Source of the DNA: Ustilago trichophora
Taxonomy: Eukaryota; Basidiomycota; Ustilaginomycetes; Ustilaginales; Ustilaginaceae
DNA length: 64,000 nt
Assembly: GCA_900323505.1 (NCBI GenBank)
Contig: OOIN01000002.1
Location: 2,170,001-2,234,000 of the forward strand
Reading direction: 5' to 3'
Position numbers and translations under genes: made by a program. Below the pieces are notes generated by a model. That model searched no databases. It was not told where the DNA came from and saw only the letters and a list, made by a program, of their open reading frames with translations. This document shows, piece after piece, positions 1-10,759 of the stretch (the first letter of the stretch is position 1; each line of letters opens with the position of its first letter).

Positions 1-200
1 TGCCATGTTGCTGCATAACTGCATCGTGGCTCTGTGGCCACAGAACTTGCTCGGGGCTCCAGTTGAAAACATAACTTCAGACAGGCCACACATACGACCT
101 TCAAACTGATCTTAGCAACTTGTGTGTGAAACTGTACGGATATCGTGGCATTCAAAAAGACTAAACTAAAAATTTGTGCTGTATACATGTGTTGACTGTT

Positions 201-3200
201 TTACTCCTCGTCCTCATCTTCTTCCTCAGCCTCGGCGTTCTTTCTGTTGATCTCGTCCACAAAGTCCTTTGCCTTCTTGAGCACCTTTTGCTGGCTCTTT
301 GCGTCACCATTCTTTTTCTCGTACTCGAGCCACTTTTTGAGCAGACTCTTGCCCTTCTTTGCGGTCAACTTGAGCGTCAGAGTCCTTTCAAAGAGGTTCC
401 TCACCTGAGCCTGGTTGTCGTCCAACCTCGACTCCTGGTCAATGTACTGCCACCACAGGTCGAGACGCTTCGGGTAGCTGTCCACCAAACCTTCAAAGAT
501 GGTTCGGCCGCGTTCGGCATCTCCGAGCTTGAACTCGTTGATAGCAAAGGCGGTGATGGTCTTGGTGTGTTCCCTCTTCTCCAGAGCCTGCATTGCTCGA
601 GGCAGCAATGCACGGGCAGCATCAGCCTGGTTGGTACGCAGATAGTACCTCGCATACTCGATCCAGAACTCGGGAGCGGTCGAATACTTGCTCTTGGCCT
701 TGACAAACATCTCTTCCGCCTGTTCGTGCTTCTCGCTAGCCTCGAGGATGTTGATCATCTTGAGGTACATGGTAAATCCATCATTGGCCTGAACGGCTTC
801 CTTGAAGGTGGATTCGAGCGTGTCATCGGATCCGTAGGTGTTTTCGAGGTTGAGCAGGGCAATCCAAACATTCATACGTTCCTGCTCCTCGCGGTAGTTG
901 ATCACCTTCAGAGCGCGACGGGCAATGGTACGCGCTTGATCAACGTCCGAGAGTTGCAGGGCGAAGGACATGAACTGGATCCAGAGGAAGGAGGAGTTGG
1001 GCGAGCCGAGGAGGAGACGTTCAAAGTCGGTGGAGGATTCGGGGGCTTTTGAGGCAAGGTCGGCGGTCAGGTCCTCTTCGAGAGCGGCGCGCGACTTGTT
1101 CTTGCTCTTAGCTTTTTGCTTCTTGAGTTGGGCTTTAGTGGTCTCGGAGTCGGAATCCGAGTCGGAGGATGAGAGCTCGTTGGAGGACTCCTCATCGTCG
1201 TTTCCACCAGCTGACCAAGAGAAGCCGCCAGAGAGGGAGAGAGAGGGCAGACCCGACTTCTTCGACTTGGGAGCAGTTGCTTCAGCCTCATCGTCGCTGT
1301 CCTCGTCCATCTCGACAAAGTCGCCCGCGGCCTCATCATCGCTCTCGTCATCCTCATCCTCGTTCTCGTCCTCATCAGCATCAGCATCCTCCATTTCCTC
1401 ATCCTCTGCCTCCTCTTCATCGTCGTCCTCCTCGTCACTGCTATCCTCGAAGTCAGCAGCGTCAAAGTAGCTAGGCTTCAACCCGAAGCTGATCTTCTTC
1501 TTCTCTTCGTTGATTCGCAGTACGATTGCGCGCACCTTGTCTCCCACCCGGAACGCTTTGAGCGCTTCATCCGCCTTTCCATCACTGAGCTCGTTCATGT
1601 GAGCCAATCCGCTCACATGCGTGCCCTCGATTTGGACAAAGACACCGAAATCGATGATATTCTTGATGAAACCCTTGACCTTGTCACCCACCTTGAAGTC
1701 CATCAGCCTCTTGGGCCTCTTCTTCTCCTCTGCCTGTGCGCGTTCCTCGGCACGCTCAGCACGAGGCTTAATAGAGCCAGGAGTGGACTTGAGCGACATC
1801 TCAATCTCATTGTTGTGCACGTTGGTGTCCATGATGGTACCAGACACGACCTGGCCGACAGTGAAGCGGGTCTTCCAGTCACGAACAAACTCGTCAAAGA
1901 GCTCGCGAACCTGGACACGGGCATCAAGCTTGCGTCCGATGGTGATGAAAAGGCCGACGTTGGTGATTGCCTTGACGAAGCCGCGTACCTTTTGGCCCTT
2001 GGCGAGATCGCTGATGGAGCTGATCTCGGGGTCGACCACAGAAGTCGAGGCGGAGGGGGAGACGAGCGAGGGGCGGGTGGAAATGGTCGCGCTCTTGCCG
2101 TTGCGCGAAAGCGAGAGAATGTAGCACTGCACAGTTTGGCCGGGAGCAGGCAGGGAAGGGTTGGTAGAGAAGTCGTCGGCAAGGTCGGTGATGTGAAGCT
2201 TGGCGCGGGTGGCAGTGCCGAGAGCAACCATGCAGTCGAGGAACTTGTCGTTCTTCTGGATGACACGGCCTTGGACTACGCCACCCTGCTTGACCTGGCC
2301 GGAAGAAGCGCCGTTGGCACCTTCTTCGCTCTTGTTGTCACGAACCTTGTCAGCGACAATCACGAGACCCTTGGCAGGGTTCTTGACCGACACGACAAGA
2401 TCCTCAATCTCCTGGTCCTCCTCCAAGCTCTCAAGCAGCTCCTCAGAGCTGGTTCCACGCATTGCGGCGAGCACGGAAAGCGACAACAACGCACGAACTC
2501 CAGAAGGCACAAGCGAGAGCACCACAACTTCCTTGTGCACCGCCGCGACCTTACCAGTCACCTTTTGGCCGACATCGACAGCATCAACATTCAGCTTGGC
2601 AAGGTATTCAGGCGATGCCTGCTTGATGCTACCTACGAGCTTCTGGTTCTCGTAGTCAACCTCGGTGATCCTCATCTTGACGACCTTGCCCTCGGTGAAA
2701 CCGCTCTTGACATCGTTGAAATCGTCCTCGCTCACCTCTCTACCAGGGATGAGCGCCTTGAGACCGCCGAACAGGCTGACGATGAGCGAGTTGGTCTGAA
2801 CGCGGAAGATGGTAGCGTTGGTCACAACACCCACACGAGCGTCCTGTATGGAGGATACGATGGGCAGATCCGACTTGACAAGCGACTTTTTGAGGGTCAA
2901 CACGATGCGGTTGCGGCTCGGGTCGACGTCCATGACTCGGGCCTTGACCTGAAGACCGGGCTTGAAACGCTTCTCGGGCTGGGTGAGCTTGACATCAGCA
3001 AAGTGGTTGGCAAAGACGATGCCATCGACGTTGCCGTGGAGCTGCAGGAAGATGGCGTTGGGAAGGCCAAGCTTGATGATGCTGGCATTGACGACTTCGC
3101 CAACTTCAACCTCGGAGACGCGCATAAACTTGCGCTCAAGCACAGAGGCCTTGAGCGAGAGCTGGAGAGTGCGGTCGGTGGGAGAGTGACCCACGACGCG

Positions 3201-4865
3201 CGCCTTGTGCTCGGTTCCCTTGGCGAAGGGACCGGAAGAGGGAGGAAGGGAGACAACATGGTCGTCCGAGACTTGCGAGATGTGGACAAGGCCGCGCAGA
3301 TCGGTGCCGTGAACTGAGACGATGAGGCCCCAATCGTTGATGGTCTGCACCACAGTAACCTTGAGCGCGTGCCCGATGGGATAAGCGTGCTGGAGCAGCT
3401 GCTTGTCCTTGGCGACCGGTGCGTCGAGCGCAAGGACCTGGGGAGCGAGCGAGAGACCGAATTTGCGCTCGTGATCCGGGTTGTCGCCCTGCAAAGCGGT
3501 GGAAGGCGGGCTGAGCAGATCCCATAGCACACGTGCGACGTGCTTGGAACCCTCCTTGTAGACGTCGGGAATGTCTTTGTTCTCCGGCAGCTCTGGAAGG
3601 TGGAATCGGTCGATGGTGGCATCAAACATACCAAAGAGCTTGACGTTGAGACCGGTGGGGAGTGCTGCGGTGATGAGCACCTTGGTCAATGTGCCTGGAA
3701 GAATGGCTGTGATTCCTGGAGCGTGCTTGATGGGGCTGTTGGTGACGGTCTTGGGGTCAAGAGTGGCTTCGAAGCTACGCTTGTTTTCGGGGATTTTTGT
3801 AATTTTGGCAAAGACGACGCTGCCGACTTGAAGCGACTTGCCCTGCTTGCCTGCGTGGAAGCTGGAAGGGAGCTTGGCGGCGTCGCTGAATGACACAAAG
3901 CCGCGGAACTCGGGGATACCACTGTCGAGCATGTATCCGTGATCCTCGACGCTGGAGATGGATGCAGAGAGGGTGGCGCCGGCGTCGAGGTCAGAGACGG
4001 AGACGCCAGTGTTGACGAGGTGAGGAGCGAGGGAGAGCTCGACACGGCGAGACTCCTTCTCGTACTCTCCTCCTTCACGAGTGGGTCGACCCTTGGCAAC
4101 GTCGCCGGAACGAACCTGAACGACGCTAGCAACGAGCCACTGGCCGACGTGGAAGAGATCACGCAGCTCGGGGACCTTCTTGACGTCCTTCTTGGACTGT
4201 TTCTTTGATGCACCGTCTTCCTCGTCCTCGTCGTCACTGTCCTCCTCCATGCTCTCGTCCTCGTCCTCGTCCTCATCCTCATCGTCATCTTCGGCACTTG
4301 CATCAGCAGCAGCTTGAAGACGTTGTGTAAATTGGGGGCTGATGTGTGTGACTGGAATGTGGCCAAGCATCTGGTTGGGCAGCGAGACGACCACGGCGAG
4401 TGGGTGTATAGCCAGAACGGAGCAGAGCAGTCTCGACCCAGGGATGAGACGCTTGTAGTTGATGTGCTCGATCCTGTTGTAGTCTTTCTTCTCTCCTTGC
4501 GTTGTTGTTGAGGCAGCAGGAGCGGCGCGCTTCTTCTTTGCGTCGTTGCGCTTCTCCCTGTTGAATTTTTGCTTCATCTTGTTGCGCTTGGCTTCAGCCT
4601 GTTCATCCTTGGCATCCTTGAAGAGGAGCTCGTTGGCGGCCGATTCGGAACGGGCCTCGCGCTTGGCTTCTCGGAACTCGAGCGGGGTGAGACCGGAGCT
4701 TCCACCACGGGGGAAGTCGACTTCCTGAGCGGAAAGGAGCGAGGTGGAAGGGGTAGAGTTAGAAGGAGCCTGCTTTGTCTTTTTGGTGGTGTTGGGTTTG
4801 GAGGAGCTAGCTGCCGAAGAGGCAGCCGCATCCTCTACTGGCCTGGAACGTTTGATACCAGGCAT
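201..4865 (-). CDS. RRP5: rRNA biogenesis protein Rrp5 (S1 repeats plus HAT/TPR tail)
   Basis: Single-exon gene for 1554 residues. Rrp5 is a nucleolar factor that binds pre-rRNA and is needed for both 18S and 5.8S/25S processing in yeast. The sequence shows a basic N-terminus (1-120), then about a dozen S1 RNA-binding repeats from about residue 143 to 1130, with typical phrases such as VKGFIKNIIDFGVFVQIEG. Acidic tracts lie near 190-220 and 1135-1200. From about 1278 to the end there are HAT/TPR-like helical repeats (FERLLLGSPNSSFLWIQFM onward), the part that serves 18S maturation in yeast. Length and domain order fit the family (yeast Rrp5 is about 1.7 kb of residues). The start MPGIKRSRP is the first ATG in frame. 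It is divergent from the MFS gene. The long open frame on the opposite strand is a codon-bias shadow. Confidence 0.95.
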   Translation of the reverse strand: MPGIKRSRPVEDAAASSAASSSKPNTTKKTKQAPSNSTPSTSLLSAQEVDFPRGGSSGLTPLEFREAKREARSESAANELLFKDAKDEQAEAKRNKMKQKFNREKRNDAKKKRAAPAASTTTQGEKKDYNRIEHINYKRLIPGSRLLCSVLAIHPLAVVVSLPNQMLGHIPVTHISPQFTQRLQAAADASAEDDDEDEDEDEDESMEEDSDDEDEEDGASKKQSKKDVKKVPELRDLFHVGQWLVASVVQVRSGDVAKGRPTREGGEYEKESRRVELSLAPHLVNTGVSVSDLDAGATLSASISSVEDHGYMLDSGIPEFRGFVSFSDAAKLPSSFHAGKQGKSLQVGSVVFAKITKIPENKRSFEATLDPKTVTNSPIKHAPGITAILPGTLTKVLITAALPTGLNVKLFGMFDATIDRFHLPELPENKDIPDVYKEGSKHVARVLWDLLSPPSTALQGDNPDHERKFGLSLAPQVLALDAPVAKDKQLLQHAYPIGHALKVTVVQTINDWGLIVSVHGTDLRGLVHISQVSDDHVVSLPPSSGPFAKGTEHKARVVGHSPTDRTLQLSLKASVLERKFMRVSEVEVGEVVNASIIKLGLPNAIFLQLHGNVDGIVFANHFADVKLTQPEKRFKPGLQVKARVMDVDPSRNRIVLTLKKSLVKSDLPIVSSIQDARVGVVTNATIFRVQTNSLIVSLFGGLKALIPGREVSEDDFNDVKSGFTEGKVVKMRITEVDYENQKLVGSIKQASPEYLAKLNVDAVDVGQKVTGKVAAVHKEVVVLSLVPSGVRALLSLSVLAAMRGTSSEELLESLEEDQEIEDLVVSVKNPAKGLVIVADKVRDNKSEEGANGASSGQVKQGGVVQGRVIQKNDKFLDCMVALGTATRAKLHITDLADDFSTNPSLPAPGQTVQCYILSLSRNGKSATISTRPSLVSPSASTSVVDPEISSISDLAKGQKVRGFVKAITNVGLFITIGRKLDARVQVRELFDEFVRDWKTRFTVGQVVSGTIMDTNVHNNEIEMSLKSTPGSIKPRAERAEERAQAEEKKRPKRLMDFKVGDKVKGFIKNIIDFGVFVQIEGTHVSGLAHMNELSDGKADEALKAFRVGDKVRAIVLRINEEKKKISFGLKPSYFDAADFEDSSDEEDDDEEEAEDEEMEDADADEDENEDEDDESDDEAAGDFVEMDEDSDDEAEATAPKSKKSGLPSLSLSGGFSWSAGGNDDEESSNELSSSDSDSDSETTKAQLKKQKAKSKNKSRAALEEDLTADLASKAPESSTDFERLLLGSPNSSFLWIQFMSFALQLSDVDQARTIARRALKVINYREEQERMNVWIALLNLENTYGSDDTLESTFKEAVQANDGFTMYLKMINILEASEKHEQAEEMFVKAKSKYSTAPEFWIEYARYYLRTNQADAARALLPRAMQALEKREHTKTITAFAINEFKLGDAERGRTIFEGLVDSYPKRLDLWWQYIDQESRLDDNQAQVRNLFERTLTLKLTAKKGKSLLKKWLEYEKKNGDAKSQQKVLKKAKDFVDEINRKNAEAEEEDEDEE

Positions 4866-5960
4866 GATGGTGTATGGTTTGGCCGGACTTCAAGTGATGA
4901 TGGTAGCAGAAGACCAGTGGCGACAAGTCAGAGAAGAAGAAGAGGAAGGGTACGGTACAGTATACAAGGTCAACTCGGACCTTTCACAAGTTCTCTCACA
5001 AGGTTGAGCTGCAGGGCGAAAAAGGGTCAAAAAGGGCGAAAAGGGATGAAATTTTTGGTTTCCTTCTCAGTCCAACACCCACGAAAAAAAAAAAAAGAAA
5101 AGAAAAGAAAAAAATCGTCGGGAAACGGAAATGGTTTTCATTAATTCATATCCGTATGTAATAAACAATGGCCTAACAACATGAAGGTAGCAGTCCCGCT
5201 ACAGTACTTTGCCCCATCAAGCGGGGTACAAGGTCTTTACCGTCTCTGTCTATCGCCTGGTGATGCTCGGAGAGCCTTCAGTGTAGCGCCTTCTCGCCTT
5301 GCAGATAGATCAAGTCGATGACAGGCGGGCAGCGGCCTTGATCGGCCGAGTTTGCAGCACGGGCTCCTTCGTGCTTGCGCTGGTACAGGTGCTGATACAG
5401 AATCGTGAGAGAGACACAGGTCAAGCACTTCTGTAGCCCTGCTACAACGTAGAATGCTGTTCTCTGCAGAAGCAAAGTGGCCCCCACGTTGAACGAGGCA
5501 TATCGAGCAGCGAACCGCGTGGCATGAATCAACACTGTAGCTTTGAGGCACAGCAACATGGGTACTGTGCTAGCCGACATATAGATTGTGACACCATTGC
5601 CGTCTATTCCAGTGGCGCAAAAGGTCGAGCAGGCGATAGGAATTATACCGCAGGGTGCGGGGATGTAAGGGTTCTTCTGTAGAAGACCAATCAGAGTCCG
5701 AAAGGCGAATCGAAAATTGGCCGGTTAAAAGCCGACCAGACTGCCGAACCGCTGAATCCCAAAAAGATTAATCAAAGCCACCGGATTGGAGCGTGTGTAG
5801 TGGGATGTGCATTACCGCCCTCACACGAGACCAGCACCATCCCCTTCCATATCTCTTCTCCTCATCCTCTTCTTGATCTTCTTAGCCCCTTCATCCTCGA
5901 TATCTTCTCCCTTCGAGCCTCCCTATCATCTGAAGATAGGCTGCCACGCTAGTGACCAGG
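4866..5960. other. Divergent intergenic region RRP5 / MFS
   Basis: About 1.1 kb between two start codons. It holds a GTACGGTAC palindrome 85 bp from the RRP5 ATG, the motif TGAAATTTTTGG at 5047-5058, a purine run (A-rich with G) around 5083-5113, and TACAGTA heptamers at 4956 and 5200. The short open frames on the minus strand at 5237-5580 overlap each other and resemble no family I know, so I do not call a gene. Nothing else recognised. Confidence 0.5.
4950..4958. promoter_or_regulatory. GTACNGTAC palindrome upstream of RRP5
   Basis: GTACGGTAC, overlapping a TACAGTA heptamer (4956-4962), 85 bp upstream of the RRP5 start. It is one of five loci with this palindrome in the window, all in non-coding DNA. 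A protein-binding site is an inference; no factor is known to me. Confidence 0.35.
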
Positions 5961-7718
5961 ATGACACCGTCATCTCACACCGTAAATGAACGGTCTTCCT
6001 TGCTGTCATTGCAGAACGGCGATTCGCAACGGACCGACTACCACTCTACTTCGAACCACGCAGCTTTACAACAGGCTCATCATGATGGCGACGACTCGGC
6101 TTCTCTTTCGTCGTCACCGACTGAGAATGATCAAGACGACCATGTCAAAGTCATGCCACCGCTGCGCAAGCTCGCGCCCCTCCTCACTGCCCTCTGGGTT
6201 CCCGTCTTTGTCGCCAGTATGGACGGTACCGTCACTGCGACGCTCATCTCCAGCATCAGTAGCTCCTTTAACGCCTCCGAACAAGCACAATGGCTGGGCT
6301 CGGCGTACTTGCTCTCGGTGGCCTGCTTCACCCCTCTCTATGGCCGTTTGGCCGATATTGTCGGACGCAAAAACTGCATGTTTATTGCGCTTACTTTCTT
6401 CACCTCGGGCACGCTATTGTGCGGTCTGTCGACCTCGATGAACATGCTCATCTTTGCCCGTGCGCTTGCTGGCATGGGTGGAGGTGGTCTCACGACGACG
6501 ACCAGCATTGTGCTCTCAGATCTTGTTCCGCTCAAGAATCGTGGTCTACTCCAGGGTCTTACCAACATCATCTTCGGTCTGGGTTCTGGTCTCGGTGGCC
6601 CTATCGGCGGTTGGATGAACGACACGCTCGGCTGGCGACGTGCTTTCCTCATTCAGATCCCTCTTCTGCTGGTAGACTACGTGCTTGCGATCACTTTCGT
6701 CAACGTAAAAACACCGAATGCGCTCGCTCAGCAGTCCACCAAAGACAAGCTCAAGTCGATCGACTTCTTTGGCGCATTCTCTCTCGTCCTCGGCTTATCG
6801 AGCACGCTCATCGCACTCAGTCTGATGAGTGCCAATGACGTTCCCATCTCCCACTTCACTGTCTGGGGTGGCTTCCTCCTCGGCTTTGCCAGCATCTGCT
6901 TCTTTTTCTATGCCGAAGCCAAGATTGCTCGCAACCCAATCCTGCCGCTTCGACTCATCACACAGCGATCTGGTGCCGCGGTAGCATTTGCCAATTTCTG
7001 CCTCTCTATCGTCTCCTTTGGCACGCTCTACCACTTTCCTCTTTACTTCCAGGCTGTCAAGCTCGAAACTCCTTCCCTGGCAGGTCTGCACCTTATCCCG
7101 AACAGCATCGCCCTCAGTGTCGGCTCCGTTCTAGCCGGCATCATCATGCGCAGCTCGGGCAAATACTATACGTACAACCTGGTCAACGCCATACTCATCA
7201 CCGTATCCATCGTCTGCTTTACGCTCTACACAAAGGACAGCTCTGAGGCTTTCACTTACGCATCGATTGTTCCGCATGGGTTTGGAACTGCAGGTGTGCT
7301 GACTTGCACCCTGATCGCGTTGATCAACTCGGTACCGCGGTCTGACGTTGCTGTGGCGACGAGTATGTCGTACATGGCGCGCAACACGGGTCAAATTCTG
7401 GGTGTTTCGGGCGGAGGAACGCTCTTCCAAGCCTTGCTGAAGAGGCAATTGAGGCAGAGAATCACAGGAAAAGACGCCGATAAAATCATCTCGGAAATCA
7501 GACACAAGAGCACCATCGTGCCGACCCTGCCAAAAGAGTTAAGGGATGCTGCGGTCGATAGCTATGCATCTGCGCTCAGGTGGGTATTCATCGGTATCGC
7601 CGTGGTTAGCGTGGGCACCGTGATTGGATGTGCGTTCATCGAGGATAAGGAGTTGCCTTCGTATGAGAATGCCAAGCCGTCGTCAGAGGATGTTGAGGAA
7701 GAAGTTGGATCTGATTGA
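5961..7718 (+). CDS. MFS transporter, DHA2/Vba-like (14 membrane spans)
   Basis: 585 residues, single exon. It belongs to the major facilitator superfamily, drug:H+ antiporter-2 type, closest in style to fungal vacuolar basic amino acid transporters (Vba/Fnx1). The cytosolic N-terminus (1-75) is hydrophilic. TM1 carries FVASMDGTVTATLI. Motif A follows TM2 (GRLADIVGRKNCM), and the motif C region reads GLGSGLGGPIGGWM before TM6. I count about 14 hydrophobic segments and an acidic C-terminus. The frame is open up to a GTG at 5952, but the first ATG is 5961 (MTPSSHTVNERSSLL), which I use. The N-terminal SSLLSL resembles acidic/dileucine sorting signals, which would suit a vacuolar location, but that is inference. 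The substrate cannot be told from sequence. Confidence 0.85.
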   Translation: MTPSSHTVNERSSLLSLQNGDSQRTDYHSTSNHAALQQAHHDGDDSASLSSSPTENDQDDHVKVMPPLRKLAPLLTALWVPVFVASMDGTVTATLISSISSSFNASEQAQWLGSAYLLSVACFTPLYGRLADIVGRKNCMFIALTFFTSGTLLCGLSTSMNMLIFARALAGMGGGGLTTTTSIVLSDLVPLKNRGLLQGLTNIIFGLGSGLGGPIGGWMNDTLGWRRAFLIQIPLLLVDYVLAITFVNVKTPNALAQQSTKDKLKSIDFFGAFSLVLGLSSTLIALSLMSANDVPISHFTVWGGFLLGFASICFFFYAEAKIARNPILPLRLITQRSGAAVAFANFCLSIVSFGTLYHFPLYFQAVKLETPSLAGLHLIPNSIALSVGSVLAGIIMRSSGKYYTYNLVNAILITVSIVCFTLYTKDSSEAFTYASIVPHGFGTAGVLTCTLIALINSVPRSDVAVATSMSYMARNTGQILGVSGGGTLFQALLKRQLRQRITGKDADKIISEIRHKSTIVPTLPKELRDAAVDSYASALRWVFIGIAVVSVGTVIGCAFIEDKELPSYENAKPSSEDVEEEVGSD

Positions 7719-8122
7719 AGTCGGCTTTTTTAGAACGCTTCTGCGTGTAGATTGCGTAGATCGCTCAAATGTCTCAATAGACTCTCTTTGATTGTTAATC
7801 CCCGACCATCGTGATATGATCGCTCAAGGAAGGGTTCCTCAGATGGGAAGGAGCAAGGTATGAGTGAAAGAGTGTGTTGCTAATAAGTGTTGGTTGAGCC
7901 ATGTTGCACGCAGCTAGATTTCTCCACTTTACGCGACCGCGACGCCAAATGGATCCAAAAAGTGTTATTTGGACGGTATTCATCTCTTTCAGACATGTTT
8001 CTTCTCGATCGACTTCTCGTTCTTTCTGTCGCACTTCAACGTATCACAAACTCCTAGAGCAGCATCCAGCAGGCCAAAGCACACGCATACCGCGAAACTG
8101 GACCTTGATTGAACAGTACAAC
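7719..8122. other. Intergenic region between MFS gene and APC10
   Basis: About 400 bp holding the MFS 3' flank and the APC10 promoter and leader. The in-frame ATG at 7901 continues into APC10 exon 1, but the residues it would add resemble nothing and are separated from the domain by low-quality sequence. I therefore start APC10 at 8123. No other element seen. Confidence 0.4.
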
Positions 8123-9128
8123 ATGGAACGAGATGCAGTAGCAAGTTCAAGTCGTGGCCCGCAGCTGACACCGCCCCCGTCAGATCGCAAGCGTAGACGC
8201 CCGCGGCGCATCTACGATGTCGAAGGTACTTCTCTTGATCTTGTTTGCACTCCTCCACTCTTCTGTACCTCTCTCTGACTTTCTCTTCCTCTCCTGCTCC
8301 ATTGTTCCAGACCGAAGCACGAAATCCGACGTCGGTTCAGCTCCAGGCACATCTTGGACCCTTTCATCGTATAAACCTGGCTCTGGTGTTCCCGAACTAC
8401 GCTCCGCAGACCTCACGAAACTTTGGCAATCCGATGGGAACCAACCGCATCTGATCAACATCCAATTCGCCCGTCGTACCTGCGTCACCCATCTCTCGAT
8501 CTACCTCGATGTCAAGCAGGACGATTCGTACACGCCGACCAAGATTGCGATCAAAGCAGGGACCAACTACCACGATTTGACGCTGGTCAGGCAGAGAACA
8601 TTCGATGCTCCACAAGGGTGGAAGCATTTCAGCATGACACCTGGAGGTAGTGCTGATGCTGCCACAAGTGAGGAGGATGAAGAGGCTGCACGAGAAGAAG
8701 ATGGGTTAGAAGAAGAACACGACGATGAAGCGCTGGCAGAAGATGGTGATGAGGATGCAGAAGGAGAAGGAGAGGGCGGAGGAGAAGGAATCAGGGTGTG
8801 GCTACTACAAGTTTGCATCTTGGCAAACCACCTCAATGGCAAAGATACGCACATAAGGAGGCTCATCGTTTTCGGTCCCAAGTCGTCGGCGAACGGTGCG
8901 GCCGATCATAGGCTGAAACGCGGACCGACAAGTAGCATGGCATATGAGATGCCCGTGCGCAAGAATCGTGCTACGCTTACTTCCAGCGCTAGTGGTGGCA
9001 ATGTCACGCTGGCTCAGTTGCTCTCACTGCAAGGGCAGGCGGGTGCTGAGGGTGAAGGTGGAGACGGGGAAGATGCTGCTTCAATACCGCGTAGATCTGG
9101 CCTCAACTTGTTTGGCAACATTCGCTGA
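8123..9128 (+). CDS. APC10: Anaphase-promoting complex subunit 10 (DOC domain), two exons
   Basis: Exons 8123-8225 and 8311-9128; the 85-bp intron has donor GTACTT and acceptor TTCCAG. The product is 306 residues. APC10/Doc1 is the processivity subunit of the anaphase-promoting complex and helps bind D-box substrates. The DOC jelly-roll domain starts at about residue 43 (APGTSWTLSSYKPGSGVPEL), continues with FARRTCVTHLSIYLD and ends with VCILANHLNGKDTHIRRL and the IVFGPK strand. An acidic insert of nearly 50 residues (8652-8790) splits the domain between the GWKHF and VWLLQVCILANH strands. The tail after the domain (about 80 residues) carries a C-terminal NIR, close to the Ile-Arg tail that docks Apc10 on TPR subunits in other species. 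The join restores frame exactly (34 codons plus one base). Confidence 0.88.
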
Positions 9129-9446
9129 TCTGCCTTCCGTCCAGACAGTACAAAGCGCAGTGGATCAGTACCTCAATACGTTGGTAGTTCTTGTCATGCC
9201 TATGCCTCATCTGTAACATTGTTTTTAAACCGTCTCTGCCTGCACTTTATATGAAAGCTAAGAATCTTCACCCGCCACACAACTTGTGCCTCGTGCAGGC
9301 CACATAGCAGAAAAAATGTGGAATGGTGATGATACATGCTATTACAGTCTTCGCTTTGAGAGGCCTACCAAACGAGGCAGTCTAGCGAGCGGTCTGAGCT
9401 TTTGAAAAGAGTGATACGTATGTAATTTTGTTGCGGTATTGGCTTT
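9129..9446. other. Convergent 3' region APC10 / TIM13
   Basis: About 320 bp between two stop codons, holding both 3' flanks. No repeat, RNA gene or open frame of note. Confidence 0.4.
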
Positions 9447-9911
9447 TTAGAGGCCGGCCTCAGCGACAGCCCCAGCAGCCCTCTCGTTACCCACTCGGCG
9501 CACATAGGTACTGGAAACAATGTTGAATGCCTCAAAGTACCTCTCCATGCACCGTGTCAAGCAAGTCTGCTCTTTACCAGAAAGACTTGCCCCGGGAGCG
9601 GGAATACATTTGATGTAGCATTTCTCGGTAGCTTTGGTGATCAATTGTTGGGCATTGGCCATGGCGAGCTCGGAGGAACTATTATGACACGGGCAAATTT
9701 CGTTGTTGGTCGTGTCGTTGTGGTTGCATGTTCGTTGAACGAGACCATTGATTTATATTAGTGTCCATCAGAACGGCATTGAGAGGGTGGGCGTAAATAA
9801 GGATGAGGATGCAAAAACTTACACTTGCTGCTTGATCGCCTCCTTGCGCTCAGCCGAAGTAGCACCACCAGCACCGGCGGCGTTCTTTCCTGTCAAAGAG
9901 CTGAGATCCAT
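9447..9911 (-). CDS. TIM13: Mitochondrial import chaperone Tim13, two exons
   Basis: Reading on the minus strand, exon 1 is 9911-9823 (MDLSSLTGKNAAGAGG...IKQQ) and exon 2 is 9678-9447. The intron (9822-9679) has a GTAAGT donor and an AATAG acceptor. The join gives KQQVSSELAMANAQQL and 106 residues in all. Small Tim proteins escort hydrophobic precursors across the intermembrane space; Tim13 acts with Tim8. The twin CX3C motifs are plain: CYIKC and CLTRC, 15 residues apart. The length fits the family (about 90-105). Exon 2 alone begins with an ATG and could be mis-annotated as a 71-residue protein; the conserved helix before the first CX3C shows that exon 1 belongs. It is divergent from tafazzin. 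Confidence 0.92.
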
Positions 9912-10759
9912 CTTGATGATAAGTGTATATGTGTGAGTGAGGTTGTGTCTTTGAGCAACGACCTTGGTAATGTTGGAATTGATTCAAGGTCGATACGAAG
10001 CTCCAACCAAGACCTTCTCACAGATTCTCACACAAAGCCGCGCTCTTTGCTTATGTCATAATTAATCATCTGTTATCTGCCTCCACCTCAAGTCCATGGC
10101 TGAAAATTTAATTCTCCGATGTGTGTAAACGTGCTCGTCAAAGCAACGCCGCGGAAAAAGGAGAAGAAAAAAAAAAAAAAAAGAAAAACAAAATGCAGAA
10201 GACAGCATAAGATGGCGGGATTATGGTAAGTCTACGCGAAGACCGGCAATCATTGGTGAAGACGAGATTCAGCTGGACAGATCGGCACAGCCAAGTTAGA
10301 GAAATTTTTGGGTCCAAAGGGTCCGAATCTTGCCGAACGTTGACCTCCATCTTTCAACGCTCTGCCTTTTCTTCCTCACCATCATCATCCGACCCACCGT
10401 GCGCTAGACGGGAAACGCAAGTCTCAACGTGGCATCCAACTTCTTCTATTCGGGATCACGCTTCGTATCGAAATAAACACGGCGTTTTCGGGCATCGTTC
10501 ATTTGGTAGCCGGCGGCTAAGCAAAGCAGCTACACATCAGAACCAAGTGGTACGTCTCGGTACCACATTCAATCGGCATTCTTCGAAATCTAAATTGGTT
10601 TGCAGGGCGATCGGCAACGAACGATTCAAGGCAGGAACAGCTTGTGGAAGAATTCGAGCTGCAGCAGCACGGCGCAACTCGTCCAATCGACGACTTATAA
10701 CATACACCGCCAACATTGTTTCATTTTAGGTGACGCTGGGAGGAGCATAGCGCAAAGCC
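9912..10759. other. Divergent intergenic region TIM13 / tafazzin
   Basis: About 850 bp between two start codons, so it must hold both promoters. A run of A residues broken by single G bases lies at 10165-10192. I see no convincing gene: the 168-residue frame at 10223-10729 is of biased composition and resembles no family. Confidence 0.4.

Noticed and set aside
1599..3317. 572-codon open frame opposite RRP5
   Set aside because: It lies wholly antisense to a clear Rrp5 S1 array. Long antisense frames follow from the codon bias of these genes, and the translation has no family features.
5952..5960. GTG as start of the MFS gene
   Set aside because: Nuclear fungal genes normally start with ATG; ATG 5961 follows three codons later.
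9447..9662. Tim13 as a 71-residue single-exon protein
   Set aside because: It would lose the helix before the first CX3C; a GTAAGT...AATAG intron restores it in frame.
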